A DNA stretch of 64,000 nt from Engraulis encrasicolus (GCF_034702125.1 NC_085871.1:31756734-31820733); one strand, 5' to 3'. Counted from the stretch's first letter, positions 11,244 through 23,339 are shown. Numbers and translations: made by a program. The notes: generated by a model not told the origin, from the sequence alone.

Positions 11244-12087
11244 TGTCATGAGCACTCTCTCTCCCTGGTAGCAACCTTAATTGCATTCAATTCTCTGAAA
11301 CTCTGCTCACTCTCTCCCTACTCTGCCTAACGAGCTCCACCTGGCTCCGCCCTGCTCTGCTCTTGTTACCTGGCCAGCTGCACTGCATTTCCCACTCACC
11401 ATCCTCACCTTGCCTCACTCTGTTCTAATTACTCTGCCAGCTGCACTGCATTTCCCCACTAACCTCTCCCAGTATATCAAGCCCTGTTTTTCAGCCAAGC
11501 CCTGTCAGATCGTCTTCAAACCCGGACCAGTAACCTGCCTGTCTGCGCTCTGACTCCTGTTTGTGATACCAATCCTTTCTTGACTGCCTCCTTGTTCTAC
11601 TACCCCGACTATCCCGACCTGCCTTCTGGATCTCGACTACTCTCCGATCTTCAGCCCCTCCGGTAACTCGATTCTGCCTTCTGTCTCTCACCACGATATT
11701 TGCCCAGCCCTGATCTGTACTTCTGCCTGCCATTCATATTGCTGTTGTGTGTGTGTTCCCCCAGGTCTCCGACCACCAGATGAGCGAGCCCAGACGCTTC
11801 ACCACCCTCAGCCCGATACGCCGCTCCATCACTGGGGGACACACACACTAAGCACTTGGACTGGACACCCCCGGACATTTGGTGACCCCCGGAGCCCAGG
11901 TAACCCACAGGACCCTGAAAAACCCCAGAACCCCAAGCACCCCTGGAACCCCTGACACCCCTGGCACTCCTAGCACCCCTGGAACCGGAACCTCTCAAGA
12001 TCCACTCACTCCTCTTCCCCCCTGAACCCTTCAATAAACAACTCTGAATTTGAACTTGCGCTCTTGGGTCGTCTTCTGTCCGTGACA
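11244..12087 (+). repeat. 3' LTR of the gypsy chromovirus
   Basis: 844 bp, identical in length to the 5' LTR, with one dinucleotide difference seen by eye. It includes the AATAAA signal near 12033. It ends TGACA and is followed by the GAAAGC target duplication. Confidence 0.97.
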
Positions 12088-12093
12088 GAAAGC

Positions 12094-12670
12094 ACTTTTA
12101 AGTGCTGTCTACAGCGTCAATTCGTGATGAAGTTTTGTTAATTTCACAGAGATGTCCAGACCACAGCGTTAGCGGAATTACTATGGAGACGAAATGCGTT
12201 TTCCAGAGGGGAAATGAGTCGTTGGAGCTAGGATGGATCTGACAGCTCTTCTGTCTCATGTCGGCGGATATCAACTGATAGACAAGTAGGCTACATCGTG
12301 GTGAAGGACAAGTGGTGCGATGATGTCATTTTGTCAACCTGTGAGTTCAACAGCTCACCTCACCCGGGGGAGCGCCTCCCTTCCCCACTTTACGGAAAGC
12401 GTCTGCTACGCCTTCAAATAGGATTCCACCCTCTCTACAACTATGGACTATGGAGTTCACCAGACTGCCATTTCACTGCAATGGCCTACAAGGTTGGTTG
12501 TATGTGACAAATAAATTACTCTCCCTTTCTCTCTCTCTCTCTCTCTGAATATCCTGGGACTGGGCCTGAGGTGTAGGCTTTCACACGGCAGAACATGTCT
12601 GGTTGTCTTGGTGATCACTTCACACACTTCCAAGTAGAAGAAAATCACTGCTGATTTTTCCCCTTTCGCA
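12094..12670. other. Flank of the gypsy insertion, no gene seen
   Basis: Moderate-GC DNA continuing the pre-insertion sequence after GAAAGC. A 69-codon frame at 12298-12507 has no recognisable domain. A short (TC)n run lies near 12525-12546. Confidence 0.4.
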
Positions 12671-12925
12671 TCAATTTTTTTCTCTTTTCTTTTCTTCTCT
12701 GTTATTCACTTTTTTATGACTGTGTTTGTCCTTCTCTTCTCACATGTCCATGCATGCATACTTCATATCCAGCCTACCATTCTCTCACCTCTCTTGACAT
12801 CAATTATTTTTCTCTTCACTTTCCTGCTCTGTTCTTCACTTTTATTACTGTGCTTGTCCTTGTCTTCTCACATGTCCATGCATGCATACTTCATATCCAG
12901 CCTACCACTCTCCCACCTATTTTCT
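12671..12925. repeat. 129-bp tandem duplication, two copies
   Basis: The segment from about 12671 (TCAATTTTTTTCTCTT) to about 12799 is repeated from about 12800 to 12925. Both copies share CTTCTCACATGTCCATGCAT and TACTTCATATCCAGCCTACCA. Moderate divergence lies in the T-rich part. Confidence 0.85.
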
Positions 12926-12970
12926 CTTCAAATTGTACTTGCATACTTACTGTATATTCATCTACAGTAT

Positions 12971-14607
12971 AGGCGGCGCTACAGCAAGACTCTTGGGGAA
13001 GCTTGAAAAAAAAAAATAAATAAAAAAAAAAGGGGGGGGGGGTTGCAAACGTCATCGGAGAGACTGTGGTAGGAGGGTCTGGGGGCACTTTATCAGTCGC
13101 CACGCGAGGTCCTAATCGCGACTTTTGATATATTATCTGCATGACATTATATGCTGTTGAAACAAAATGATGAGCAAATAAAACGGAACATTTCCATGCG
13201 CAACTATGGGTCTTGCTCGTGCGCCAATGGAACTCTCAAACGCGACAGGCACACACACGCACACACTGGAGGCAGGAGAGGAAGACGGCTATTTGCCAGA
13301 CCATGGACTATTATCTCCCAAAAATGTATCGAGCAATCAAATCATACACCCGACTGTCCACACCTTTGTTTCTATTGACATTTTCATGCGCTAGGTCACT
13401 CTACCTCAGACCGGTATAACTCCCAATCAAACTCGTAAAACTAATGACGAGGCAAAATGTGCACACACGGGGAAAGACCGGAGAGCAAGTAAGCCAGCTG
13501 ATTGACCATATCATGCCCAAAAATATCATATGGCCTCTCATATCCTACAGGCTGTCTTCAGATGTCAGTTTTGCAGCCCAAATAATACAAATATGCTGTA
13601 ATTTTGAATTTCTAGTTGAAGTAGCTTGTAATGTAGTTCGCTACATTTTACAGATGGTTGTAACTAGCTTAATATTTCGATTGGATGTAGCTTGTCTAGT
13701 GGAGCTAAATGTTAGCTTACTAGGTTCTACAAATAAGTAGCTTGCGCAGCCAGACAATGTTCTCGCTGCCTCGCACTGTACTGTCCACTCCAGTCACACG
13801 CAGATGCCCAACAAACACAAGCGAATATACACACATCACATTACATATGGTAACTAAACCACCCTGGCAGGCCACCGTGAATTCAGGAAAGGTGTGCTTT
13901 TTTGAAAGTGGTGTTCGCTTGGCGACAGGATAGCACAGGTGTTTTGCTTTGTGATGGCTAGTTAGACGGAAGACAAGTAGACAACTACATCGAACAACAT
14001 TGACAACAACATTGCCACCAAACTTAGCGCTTCGGCGAGCACATCAGGGGAAAAAAAATGATTTCCTACCTTATTTTGTCCTGTTAATTCCTGTTACTTG
14101 AAGATAGAGGCAAAATGTCCATTTAGATTCGCCAAATAGGCTATCCATTTGATAGATGTAGTGTGGTTGAATAACGAATGCTAAAGAGGAAAATGTCAAC
14201 ATTGTGACCTATGGCTGGTGGAAAAAAAAACGAATGATCTAAAAATGAAATGCAGTGGAATCCCAATTTATTCTAGAGGTCATTGCTTTATCAAGATATT
14301 AAACATTCCAGATTTCATTTCATAAGCCACAAGCCCGCCTCACTGCCTGGCTCTGTTGAAGCCAGTAGAACTGACACCTGATTGGTTGGCCGCAGCATGA
14401 CATCGCCTCAACGAGGCTAGATCTACTAACAAGGTGGATAGGCACTTCAGCAGCAGGAAACCCTCGTTCTGTTTCCTTGTGTGTGCCTGTGACACTCCAT
14501 CGCAGGATATTAAAAAAACATGATTTAAAAATTTCATTTCATTTATTTCTTATGACAACTTTGGGGAAGCTAAGCTTTCCCTAGCCTCTTAATAGCGCCG
14601 CCCATGG
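12971..14607. mobile_element. 1.6-kb inverted-repeat element in 10-bp direct repeat
   Basis: TCTACAGTAT occurs directly outside both ends (12961-12970 and 14608-14617). The left end AGGCGGCGCTACAGC...CTTGGGGAAGCTT matches, inverted, the right end AAGCTTTCCCTAGCC...TAGCGCCGCC. A target duplication of 9-10 bp suggests a Mutator-like element, but the ends are not perfectly symmetrical (an extra CATGG on the right). No transposase frame is evident. It contains a poly-A/poly-G stretch at 13006-13041. Confidence 0.7.
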
Positions 14608-14639
14608 TCTACAGTATCACCAATCATCTCACTTCTTGA

Positions 14640-14872
14640 ATGTTATGTTTTCACATTATTTTCCTTTACCTCTTCTCATGCCCTCATCCTTCCTCGTCTC
14701 CATTTTCTTCTCATCCCCCTCCTGCCTCATATTTATCATACCATTCTCTCCTCTCTTCTCCACTCCACTATTCTACTGCCTCCTTATTCTCCTGTCCTCT
14801 TCTCTCTTCTAACATTTATTCTTTCCTCTCTTCTCCTCTTGTCCCTCCATCATCAACTCTCTCCCCTTGACA
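14640..14872. repeat. Pyrimidine-rich (TC/CC) low-complexity tract
   Basis: A CCTCTTCTC-type imperfect run of about 230 bp. The Ser/Leu/Pro-rich frame across it is compositional. Confidence 0.7.
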
Positions 14873-15081
14873 AATAGCAAAAGTGCAAAGGTTGTGGGAC
14901 AGCTCTGATCAATAGGGTTGCCCCCCCCCTGACACACACACAAGCGCACACGCACACACACACACACACAGGCACACAGATGAAGGATGCCTCATAGCCC
15001 AAATAACCTTGAGGGGAAAGTGGGCAGTAGCAGGAGTTTCTATTACGACAGTTATCCCTTCTCTAGATGGGGACTTATGAG

Positions 15082-15442
<361 letters not shown>

Positions 15443-15444
15443 TG

Positions 15445-16133
15445 TGGTTTGCTTTGTCTTATCTTCCTGTGATGAATCAGGAAGTTTGTATGGCTAGAAC
15501 ATTTTTTTTACTTTTCTTGGCATAGTTTGTTTTAGACCTACAGATATACAGTATAGCTTGTTTAAAATGTGACATGCTAAGGTTCCCATAGGTGAAAACT
15601 GCTTCCTTTAAAGTGCCATGGTTCTTTTACGAGTGGCTAAGTCAAGTGAGGTTCAGATCAAAATAATCGTCTTTTGTTACATATATGTTGTTTGACTGTC
15701 TGAGCTCAAGTTGAGGAACTAAATGTGTTTTCAGGTCTCAAGGGGTTGTAGTTGCATGATTGCATGATTGCATGATTTGATACTTTGATATATTAAGTTA
15801 AATGCTGTGATGTGATAAAATGTCCAGAAGATATATCCAAATCATGACTTAATCTATGTCATAATCGATGTCATTGTGTCCATCAAAGAGTTGCCAAAAT
15901 CACACATAAGGTGCATTAGAGTGTCTAGTTACTACATTTAGGGAGAAATAAAATATGTAAAAAATCACATAATTACAGGTGTGGCACTCAAAACACGAGA
16001 ACAAAAACATGTTTATTAGATAGCATTCAACATGTCATATGACATTGGGAACCATTAGTCTGTAGTTTGCTTGGAAGCACAGGTATACTGCCATTGTCAA
16101 ATCATCAGTATTTTCTCTTAAAACACAGGTAAA
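15445..16133. other. AT-rich intergenic DNA
   Basis: No gene seen. A short repeat of TTGCATGA (three and a half units) lies near 15752-15776. Confidence 0.4.
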
Positions 16134-16612
16134 TAAGGGCTGTATTCTCCCACCCGCGTAAGTCCAAAAAAGGGCGCAACAGCGCCTCCGCGCTTACTCA
16201 AGTCTGTGGTTAAGCGGGGTTTATGAAGGATTTCACTAGTTGCGCACTTTGGGTGGGGCCAGGCCAAAACCAGGGAGTTTCGCATGTAAATTAATCCTAA
16301 GCGTATTCTCCCGTGCACTTAAGCGCGTTTCCCTTTACGCACTGTAATTTTGCATTTGATGTCCGCTTTGGCTCGCATTTTGAACATTTTACACGGTATG
16401 CTTTGTTGATGTTCCGTACCGTCCAAATCGAAATTCAATTCTCAGTTGTTCTAAACTACACAATTACACATTACCTGTGGCCACAGAACATGTTAGTATG
16501 AGGATCATATAATTTTGTGCCCATGTACTGCAACCGAAACATCAACCTTGTTGCACCATGCTTAAGTGGACAAGGAAGGCACGTCCGACCAAATATAATG
16601 CCGTCTGTGATG

Positions 16613-17592
16613 TGTTAGATATTGTACAATAGTAGAAACTAGCTTTTAGATAACTAGAGATACTGATCTACTGACAAAACACACCCTCATAGCATCCGAT
16701 TGGCCCATAGGCACACACCCACAACCGCACTGGATACTACACAAAAAGCATAAGTTACACAAGCATTCAGAGCTCTGGAAATTTCCTGACCTAAATACCC
16801 CTGACCGATAACAAAAGTTAATGCAGTTTAGGAGAGGTTAGGTAAAAAGAAAACTGCCCTCAATTTCCCTACATGTGTATTTTATTTGTTGTCTGTGGAT
16901 GGGTGCGGTTGTGGGTGTGTGCCTATGGGCCAATCGGATGCTATGAGGGTGTGTTTTGTCAGTAGATGGGTGTGTTCGTGGGCGTGTGTCTATGTGCAGA
17001 TGAGCCTATTCTGGGATGTTGTGTGGTTCCGAGGCGGCCATTTTGACTCGTTGTTCTTGATTGGCCATCTTCATCCTGTGGTCTTCCTCTGTGCCATCTT
17101 CATCCTGTGGTCTTCCTCTGTGTCCCCCTTTAACCTGTGAACGACTGGGCATAATCCCCCATCCCCAAACATCAACCATTTCTATAGGGATTAGGGCCCC
17201 GGGTGGGGCTGGGCCGTCCTGGGAACATCAGGATTACCTGTGGTGCCATCTTGTCCAGGCCCGTCTTGGAGAACATTAACATGATTGCCTTTGAACGAGA
17301 ACTTAATGGTTCTTGAGGCGTCAGCTCCTGCGTACCCATCTGTGGACAACCTTTATTCAGTTATTTGGCTGCAAAATGTTCTGGGCTCACCATATCCTGT
17401 TAATCAAATCATGTTCAGTCATCCTTGCAATTTTTCATCATCACAACACATATTAGTAAACATTCAGTCTTTATTATCAAACAATCTTATTAGCAATCTT
17501 TATTATCAAACCTTCTTATTAAATCAACTAACAAACCAAAAGTATCTCTAGTTATCTAAAAGCTAGTTTCTACTATTGTACAATATCTAACA
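16613..17592. mobile_element. Nested element with perfect 52-bp inverted ends
   Basis: Bases 16613-16664 and 17541-17592 are exact reverse complements by eye (start TGTTAGATATTGTACAATAG). GATG is found just outside both ends (16609-16612, 17593-17596), a possible 4-bp target duplication. Immediately inside the left end, 16668-16732 is inverted at about 16902-16966, forming a hairpin with arms of about 65 bp. No transposase. The superfamily is not assigned. Confidence 0.85.
17064..17123. repeat. Short tandem duplication, about 31-bp unit
   Basis: CATCTTCATCCTGTGGTCTT plus CCTCTGTG occurs twice in a row inside the nested element. Confidence 0.9.
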
Positions 17593-18939
17593 GATGATGA
17601 GTATAATTCTGTTCCAATCGTCTGGACAGCCATCCAATTCTGGGCTATTCCAAAACAATCCTCACCTTTTTTATTATGTTGTAGCCAAATTAAGTAAATG
17701 CTCCACTTTTGTGATGTATTGGAACTCGTGCATATATGTGCATGTAGGCTATTAAACTTCCTGGACTGGTCACCGACATACAAGTCACCATCAACCTATT
17801 GCATGTTGTCCTATCTGTTTTTTAAGACACACACATATTTACTGAAGCTCTTTGCAGCTAAACGTAAAAAGGTCGGCCTATACAGAGCATTTCTTTGGCA
17901 TTTCGCTTCTGGTCTCTATTATACCCCATGAGCTGCGTGTTTAAGTCCTGGCTTAGTAGTGCCATGTACATTTTCCATGTCTGCGACAGAATATAAAGTG
18001 TCAGGTTTTGCACACACGTTTACAATCAATATTTGCGTTGACATCGCTTCGTAGAATGTAAGGATGCGTGGGTATCAATGGAAGGCTAATTTTCTGCCCT
18101 TTCACATAATATTAATATCACGTTGCTGCTGTGTGAGACGTGGAGAGGCGCTTTCAAAAGTCAGCATATACAATGTTTGTTACTGGGGGAATTAAGATGC
18201 AACGATCAGCATTTAAATACGTTTTAATCTCCGGTATTACGTAGGCAACACGTTTCACGATGTGTATTATTTCAATCAACCTGTTGCTGCGCTCCAAAAC
18301 GCTGAGCTGCAGTTCCCGCGAATGGGACACATTGCGTTTCCGTCTCATTATCTCACCTCCACTACTCGCCTTGTGTTTGTGAAAAGGAGCGGAGGTTAGA
18401 TTTTGAAACGCTTTTGCACGAGAACTTTTGGCACGTGGTTTTAAATTCAAAGTTAAAGTTCAGTGTTGGATCTCAATGGGCTGCCGAGGTTTTCACATGG
18501 TTGATCTGAAAATCCACTCTCCATAGTTTCTTTGTAGCCATAACTGATGAACTTGGCGCCTCATCCGCCCATTAAGCATATATCACGCCAATGTTGGGCT
18601 ACGCGCTGTTTTTCTGAGTTAAGCGCGAGGGGTGTGGCGACGTTCCAGAGGGGAAAATATGCGCAAGATAAGACAGCGTAAAATGTGCGCGCGTAAAACC
18701 GACTTAAGTGGAGACGGGAGAATTCCGCCCTAAATGCATAAATGCATTCTGATTTCTCCACACGTTGTGACAATCTATTGTCCAGCATCCACTGTCTTAC
18801 ATTACTCAAATCATCAGTAAGGGTGTATTGAATCTGAGAGATAACCATACTGGCTCGAAAAACATTCAAACTGAAACTTTACTCTGTAGATTTCCAAGCA
18901 GGCATCTCAGTGGACAACTTGAGACCTGCCGAGCATGGC

Positions 18940-19410
18940 TTTAAACATGATAAGACTTCTTTGAGAGATAGTGGTGCACAGGAGAGGGACACATTTGGAA
19001 AATGTTAAATATGTAATATGTAGAGAGTACCCTGACACACAGGCAGTCTTCTGCAGTATTTAATGTGGCAAGACATCCCTGAGTAAGATGAAGACCTATC
19101 CACTGGTAGGCTGTTGGAATATGTTCAGTGAGAAGCCGAGACCGTTGCATTTTTTTTTAGACCTGTGTGGATGTGGCTATAAATATGCTGAGGCTTTCAG
19201 GTAGGACTTAGCCTCAGAGGTAGTGCTGGACAGGAGACGACCACAACATTTGGAGGCTGTTAAATACTGTAGACATGCCTGAGAGAGAAGTACAGACGCA
19301 GACCCCTCCAGTATGTAGGAAGCTGCTTAATGTGGAAAGACATCCCTCAGAAAGAGACAGACTTTTCTGAAAAGCTGTTGGAATATGGCCAGGTTTCTCA
19401 GCAAGACCAG
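18940..19410. repeat. Diverged tandem duplication, about 255-bp period
   Basis: About 18957-19135 and 19211-19405 align as direct copies. Both hold TTTGGA..TGTTAAAT, TTTAATGTGG(C/A)AAGACATCC and GCTGTTGGAATATG in the same order. Mismatches and small gaps are frequent, so this is an old duplication. Confidence 0.7.
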
Positions 19411-19449
19411 GAGTGGGGGTGCACCTGAAGAACAGTGTAGAATATCTTA

Positions 19450-19690
19450 ATTCTTGTAAGGAAGGGCCATTCAAATGGCGGTCCTGGGGCCAGATGCGGC
19501 CCCTGGAGGGCAAGGTTCTGGCCCCCCACAAACCCCTTGAAATACAGAAACGTTTTTTCGGAATTTAGAGACAAAATTACGGAGTCCATATCGAGCTGAA
19601 ACAGGACACAGGACGTTGAAATGCAGGAAATTACATCTAAGAAATGCAAAACTTTCTGGGGGAGGACCCCCTGACCCTCCACCTCAATGA
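19450..19690. mobile_element. hAT-like dispersed repeat fragment
   Basis: Contains GGGGCCAGATGCGGCCCCTG and, further on, AAATGCAAAACTTTCTGGGG followed by GGAGGACCCCCTGACCC. Such stretches recur in hAT-derived fish repeats. No ends are defined, so the call is tentative. Confidence 0.4.
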
Positions 19691-19782
19691 AGTGTCCCGT
19701 GTTTTTTTTTTTCATTGATAGTCGGCAAACATAATACATGTGTATAGTTCGCCTTTACCGAGAGGAATTTGAAAAACTGGCC

Positions 19783-20418
19783 TTTAATTGAATAGCCCTG
19801 TTGTAAGATGTTCGGGTCATTTTTTGGGTCATTTTCAGATTTTAGCTTGGGAAAAATAGTATCAGTTATCATTCTTCGACACTGAGATTCACAGGCTTTG
19901 GCTCATTTTCAATGAGGAACATGAATCTGAAAAACAAATTGTGACCCCCCCTTGCTAACCCCCCCTGCACATTTCTATTACACAAGCAGTGTTCCCGGGT
20001 CATTTTGACCCGTATCACTTTGGGAGGCTTATACATCAATATTTTCGAAGCTCTCTGATACAACAGTGATCACATGTTGAGTAGACAAGGCAGAGGGTGA
20101 AGTATGTTAAAAAATGAGGGCAGATATTGTTCGGTCCTTCAGTTCTGCATCAATGTTTCATCCTTGCGCGATAACCTTTTGCACTAGTGGTTCAATCCAA
20201 GAGCTTGGATTGAGTTTACTCACTTACTTCACCGTCTCCTTATCTCTCTCTCTCTCCACTCTCAAAAGCATAAATAAACAGAAATGCACAGGCAGGGTGA
20301 GGGGAACATGAGGGTGAAGATGAGGTTTTTTTTCCCCATTTTCCATTTTTTCATGTGCACAGGTCAAATTGACCCAAACACCTTCTATGTAACCAAAACA
20401 CGAACACCTTACAAGGGT
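19783..20418. mobile_element. Possible degenerate piggyBac-like element
   Basis: The right end CACCTTACAAGGG is followed by TTAA near 20415. The left side has TTAATTGAATAGCCCTGTTG then TAAGATGTTCGGG, which partly matches the reverse complement of the right end (CCCTTGTAAGGTGTTCG). The interior has several GGTCATTTTGACC-type palindromes (near 19816, 19998, 20363). Degenerate ends keep this tentative. Confidence 0.35.
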
Positions 20419-20621
20419 TAAATCGACTCTGTAAGTGGGTAGATGACAGTTAGGCAGAAAAAAACGTTTTTTTTTTTTACAAAACATTGTTTATGAGGGA
20501 AAAAAGTATATGTCTACATAGTGCAGCAATTAATCTTTCAAAAAAAAAATCCAAGTGGTCACAATGTTGGTCTATTAATTGATTATTTATTTATGTTGAT
20601 AAAGCAATTTGCTGAAAATAT

Positions 20622-21976
20622 GTCCTTTGGTGTGACATTAAGAAATAAATATATTAAGTAATGTAGAAATGGCTTGATGGAGTTTTATGAACATTGTTAC
20701 ACTCTTCATATTTATTGATTTTTTTAAAGTCTAAATTTTTTCCCATTAGAGGTGAGCTTATTAGAAACCTTTGAGGAAATATAGGGATATCTTTCTTTTT
20801 AAATGTTCAAAATTGTCCAAATTTATACTAATATTTCATGGATGATAATTTGTTCTTCCCTAATGCAATATTCAGTGTTTATCAAATTTATTGTTAAGCT
20901 CAAACAAATATTTGAGCGTTTTAAAAATGTCACACCGTAGGACATTCATGTCACACTAAAGGACAGAAATGCAAAACTGAGCCAGAAACAAATGTATCAA
21001 CATGATTATTTTGTCTTTTGATCATAATGTAATGCTGTAGTCAATATTGACCTACACTTTATGCTTTAAGTCTTTAAGTCATAGATTATCAGCCTATCGT
21101 AACACTTAATGACAGCCATGCGGTCATTAAATTTAACCTGCAGAGCTCATAAGACTCATACTGAAGTGTGACGTTGGCATGACCATCAAACCTCACCCTC
21201 CTTGTAGGTATGCTACTGTCACACCATTGAACCTGTAGTGTGTAGTGGCCAGTGCCTGTTTGGTATCTCAAGCTGGACAGCACATTTATGCTATATTGAG
21301 CTCTCCACAAAAAAATGTACAACCAGTTGTTTTAAAACCTATTTCTCAGATATCTAGTCCTTTGGTGTGACCTGTTTGTCCTTTGGTGTGATACTTCAAA
21401 GTGTCACACCATAGGACTTTTACCATCACACCATAGGAACTTTGAGCTTTTGAGTTAATTTAAAGCCATGTCGTTGCCAAGTGAAATACAATTTCACCTT
21501 CAGTAAGATGCATTTGCATACATCTACATAAGAAAAAAATAAAAATATATATACACCATTGTCAAAATGTATTTTATGGCCGTCACACCAAAGGACTACA
21601 AAACTAATACATATTGTGGTAGCAAAACATAATTGATTGATTGAAGAACTCTGAGAGAAAAACCTAAAATCAACCCTTGCCATTGGCTTCTTGAGGGTCT
21701 AAAGTCACAATTTATGTCCCACTGGAGCTTCAACGATAGATAATTATCCACAAAATTAACCAAAAATATGATGTCACACCACAGGACATTGTTTTCTGTG
21801 ACAAAGTTTCATAAGTCCATACGGTCTCAGAAAAACAGGAAAAAAATTAAGCATTGCCACTTGAGACACCTTGAATAACATGCCAGGGTTGTTTAGATAA
21901 ATGACTGAGGTTTGATTATTTATTTTAAAATGTTTTAATATGGAGAACCAGGCTTGCGACAGTCACACCATAGGAC
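20622..21976. repeat. Cluster of ten GTCACACCAWAGGAC motifs
   Basis: Motif copies on the minus strand: 20622-20636, 21357-21371, 21378-21392. On the plus strand: 20929-20943, 20950-20964, 21403-21417, 21425-21439, 21582-21596, 21773-21787, 21962-21976. The core is 13-15 bp with one or two substitutions. DNA between copies is AT-rich and not obviously repeated. Spacing is irregular: some pairs are 6-11 bp apart, others hundreds. Function unknown. Confidence 0.9.
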
Positions 21977-21979
21977 AAA

Positions 21980-22455
21980 TGTGACATTTGACTCAAAATT
22001 AAGTATACTTATTTAAGCTCTGGATTTATTACACATTACAACATTAGTTTAATCATTTAAAGCATTGACAATTTTGAAAGCATGAATTTACTTAATTTTA
22101 AGAGCCTGCGACAGCAAAATTTACACGTCACGTCATCTACCCAAGTGTTGAATTAAATTCATGTTTACTGTGATGAAATCTCTGGCATATGCTCTCAGAC
22201 AGAGGCAAGCCTTTACATTTTCAAGCTGTTAGATAAGGTAAGGCCTCTATGACAGGGAAGGAGATAACAGGTAGGAGAAGACCTCCACAACCTCCTATAA
22301 AAATAGAAAGAAAACCGCTGCAAAAGCCTGCTTATCCTTTATGCTGTAATATAGAAAAATATCATCATCAATTGAAATATATCTGTGTATATATAACATT
22401 ATTTCAAGATGAAGTCTCAAAACAGCCATTTTGACTGTTGAGGGTTAACATGGCA
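21980..22455. other. AT-rich intergenic DNA
   Basis: No gene seen. A segment near 22201-22290 (CCTTTACATTTTCAAGC..AGGCCTCTATGACAGGGAAG..GAGAAGACCTCCACA) recurs in diverged form at 22672-22740, so the two flank the GA tract as an old direct repeat. Confidence 0.5.
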
Positions 22456-22457
22456 AG

Positions 22458-22577
<120 letters not shown>

Positions 22578-22579
22578 AC

Positions 22580-23128
22580 TTGACAGAAAAAAATACCACT
22601 GCATTTGAAATCTCTTGGCCATGACATGGTAACCCTCAGATATAAGCAGGCTCCTACAGTACATTCCAAAGCCTTTACATTTGGCAAGGCTTAACTGACA
22701 GGGGATAACAGATAGGAGAAGACCTCCACAGTTCTCTGCAAAATAACACTGTGGCAGAAAGCATACGGCTCAATTAGAAGGCTGTCGTTAATAATAAACA
22801 GACTCAGGGTCTAAGTTATCCACACAAGACATACATACACTTACATGAAGCTGTGTATGTCTGTGTATGTCTGCAACTTCACTGACCTCCTTTCATTTTT
22901 CCATGACACAATACTATACGAGGAAAAAACATTCTTTGTGGAATTCAAACAGAAAATACCCAAATTTGAATATCTATCACACAAACAAAATATGTCTTTG
23001 TCTTGCAGGGGAATAGGTGACATTTCAGTTTGATTTCAACATACTTTCAATGTAAAACATTCCGAATAAAAGCTAGCATAGCTATTATATACACATGGTC
23101 CTTTTTGTAAGCTTCTGACCTACTATTA
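22580..23128. other. Intergenic, no gene seen
   Basis: AT-rich with a small GTATGTCTGT repeat at 22855-22875. No coding signal. Confidence 0.4.
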
Positions 23129-23336
23129 ACAATATTTACACATATTTACATCCAAAGTCATCATAAATATAATAATTCATCAATGGGTCTAAAACAGATC
23201 CCCAATCACATGGCCTAAATAATAGCTACCAAAAAAACACTATTATTTAGGCCATGTGATTGGGGATCTGTTTTAGACCCTTTGATGAATTATTATATTA
23301 ATGATGACTTGGGATGTAAATATGTGTAAATATTGT
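23129..23336. mobile_element. Foldback element, 97-bp arms
   Basis: The left arm 23129-23225 and right arm 23240-23336 are reverse complements in register, with only a few mismatches by eye. A 14-bp loop (CTACCAAAAAAACA) separates them. The transcript or single strand would form a long hairpin. No target duplication was found. Confidence 0.9.
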
Positions 23337-23339
23337 TCA

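Larger units (their letters stand above)
5678..12087 (+). mobile_element. Full-length Ty3/gypsy chromovirus
   Basis: A complete LTR retrotransposon of 6.4 kb: 5' LTR, self-priming-type leader, gag, pol (protease, RT, RNase H, integrase, chromodomain), polypurine tract, 3' LTR. GAAAGC lies immediately outside both ends (5672-5677 and 12088-12093), a 6-bp target duplication. The LTRs are the same length and by eye differ only at one dinucleotide (CC near 5734, AA near 11300), so the insertion is young. The C-terminal chromodomain and the leader/LTR complementarity fit the vertebrate chromoviruses of the Tf1/sushi group. Coding is broken: TAA in gag at 6685, a frameshift in gag near 7465-7515, and TAG in RNase H at 9373. 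This copy therefore cannot supply its own intact Gag-Pol. Confidence 0.96.
16137..18730. mobile_element. PIF/Harbinger-like element (nested, non-autonomous)
   Basis: Left end GGGCTGTATTCTCCC (16137) and right end GGGAGAATTCCGCCC (to 18730) are inverted repeats. Both are flanked by TAA (16134-16136 and 18731-18733), fitting the 3-bp TWA target of PIF/Harbinger elements. GCGTAAGTCC/GACTTAAG and other CpG-rich subterminal stretches also pair. No transposase-like frame was recognised; a 98-codon minus-strand frame at 18154-18450 is of unknown nature. A second element (16613-17592) sits inside. Confidence 0.75.

Noticed and set aside
18154..18450. 98-codon frame inside the Harbinger-like element as a transposase or Myb-like protein
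   Set aside because: Basic residues and length are suggestive, but no catalytic or helix-turn-helix motif can be pointed to.
20622..21976. CRISPR-like array
   Set aside because: The 15-bp motif occurs in both orientations with irregular spacing, has no palindromic repeat of CRISPR length, and the DNA is vertebrate-type with no cas genes.
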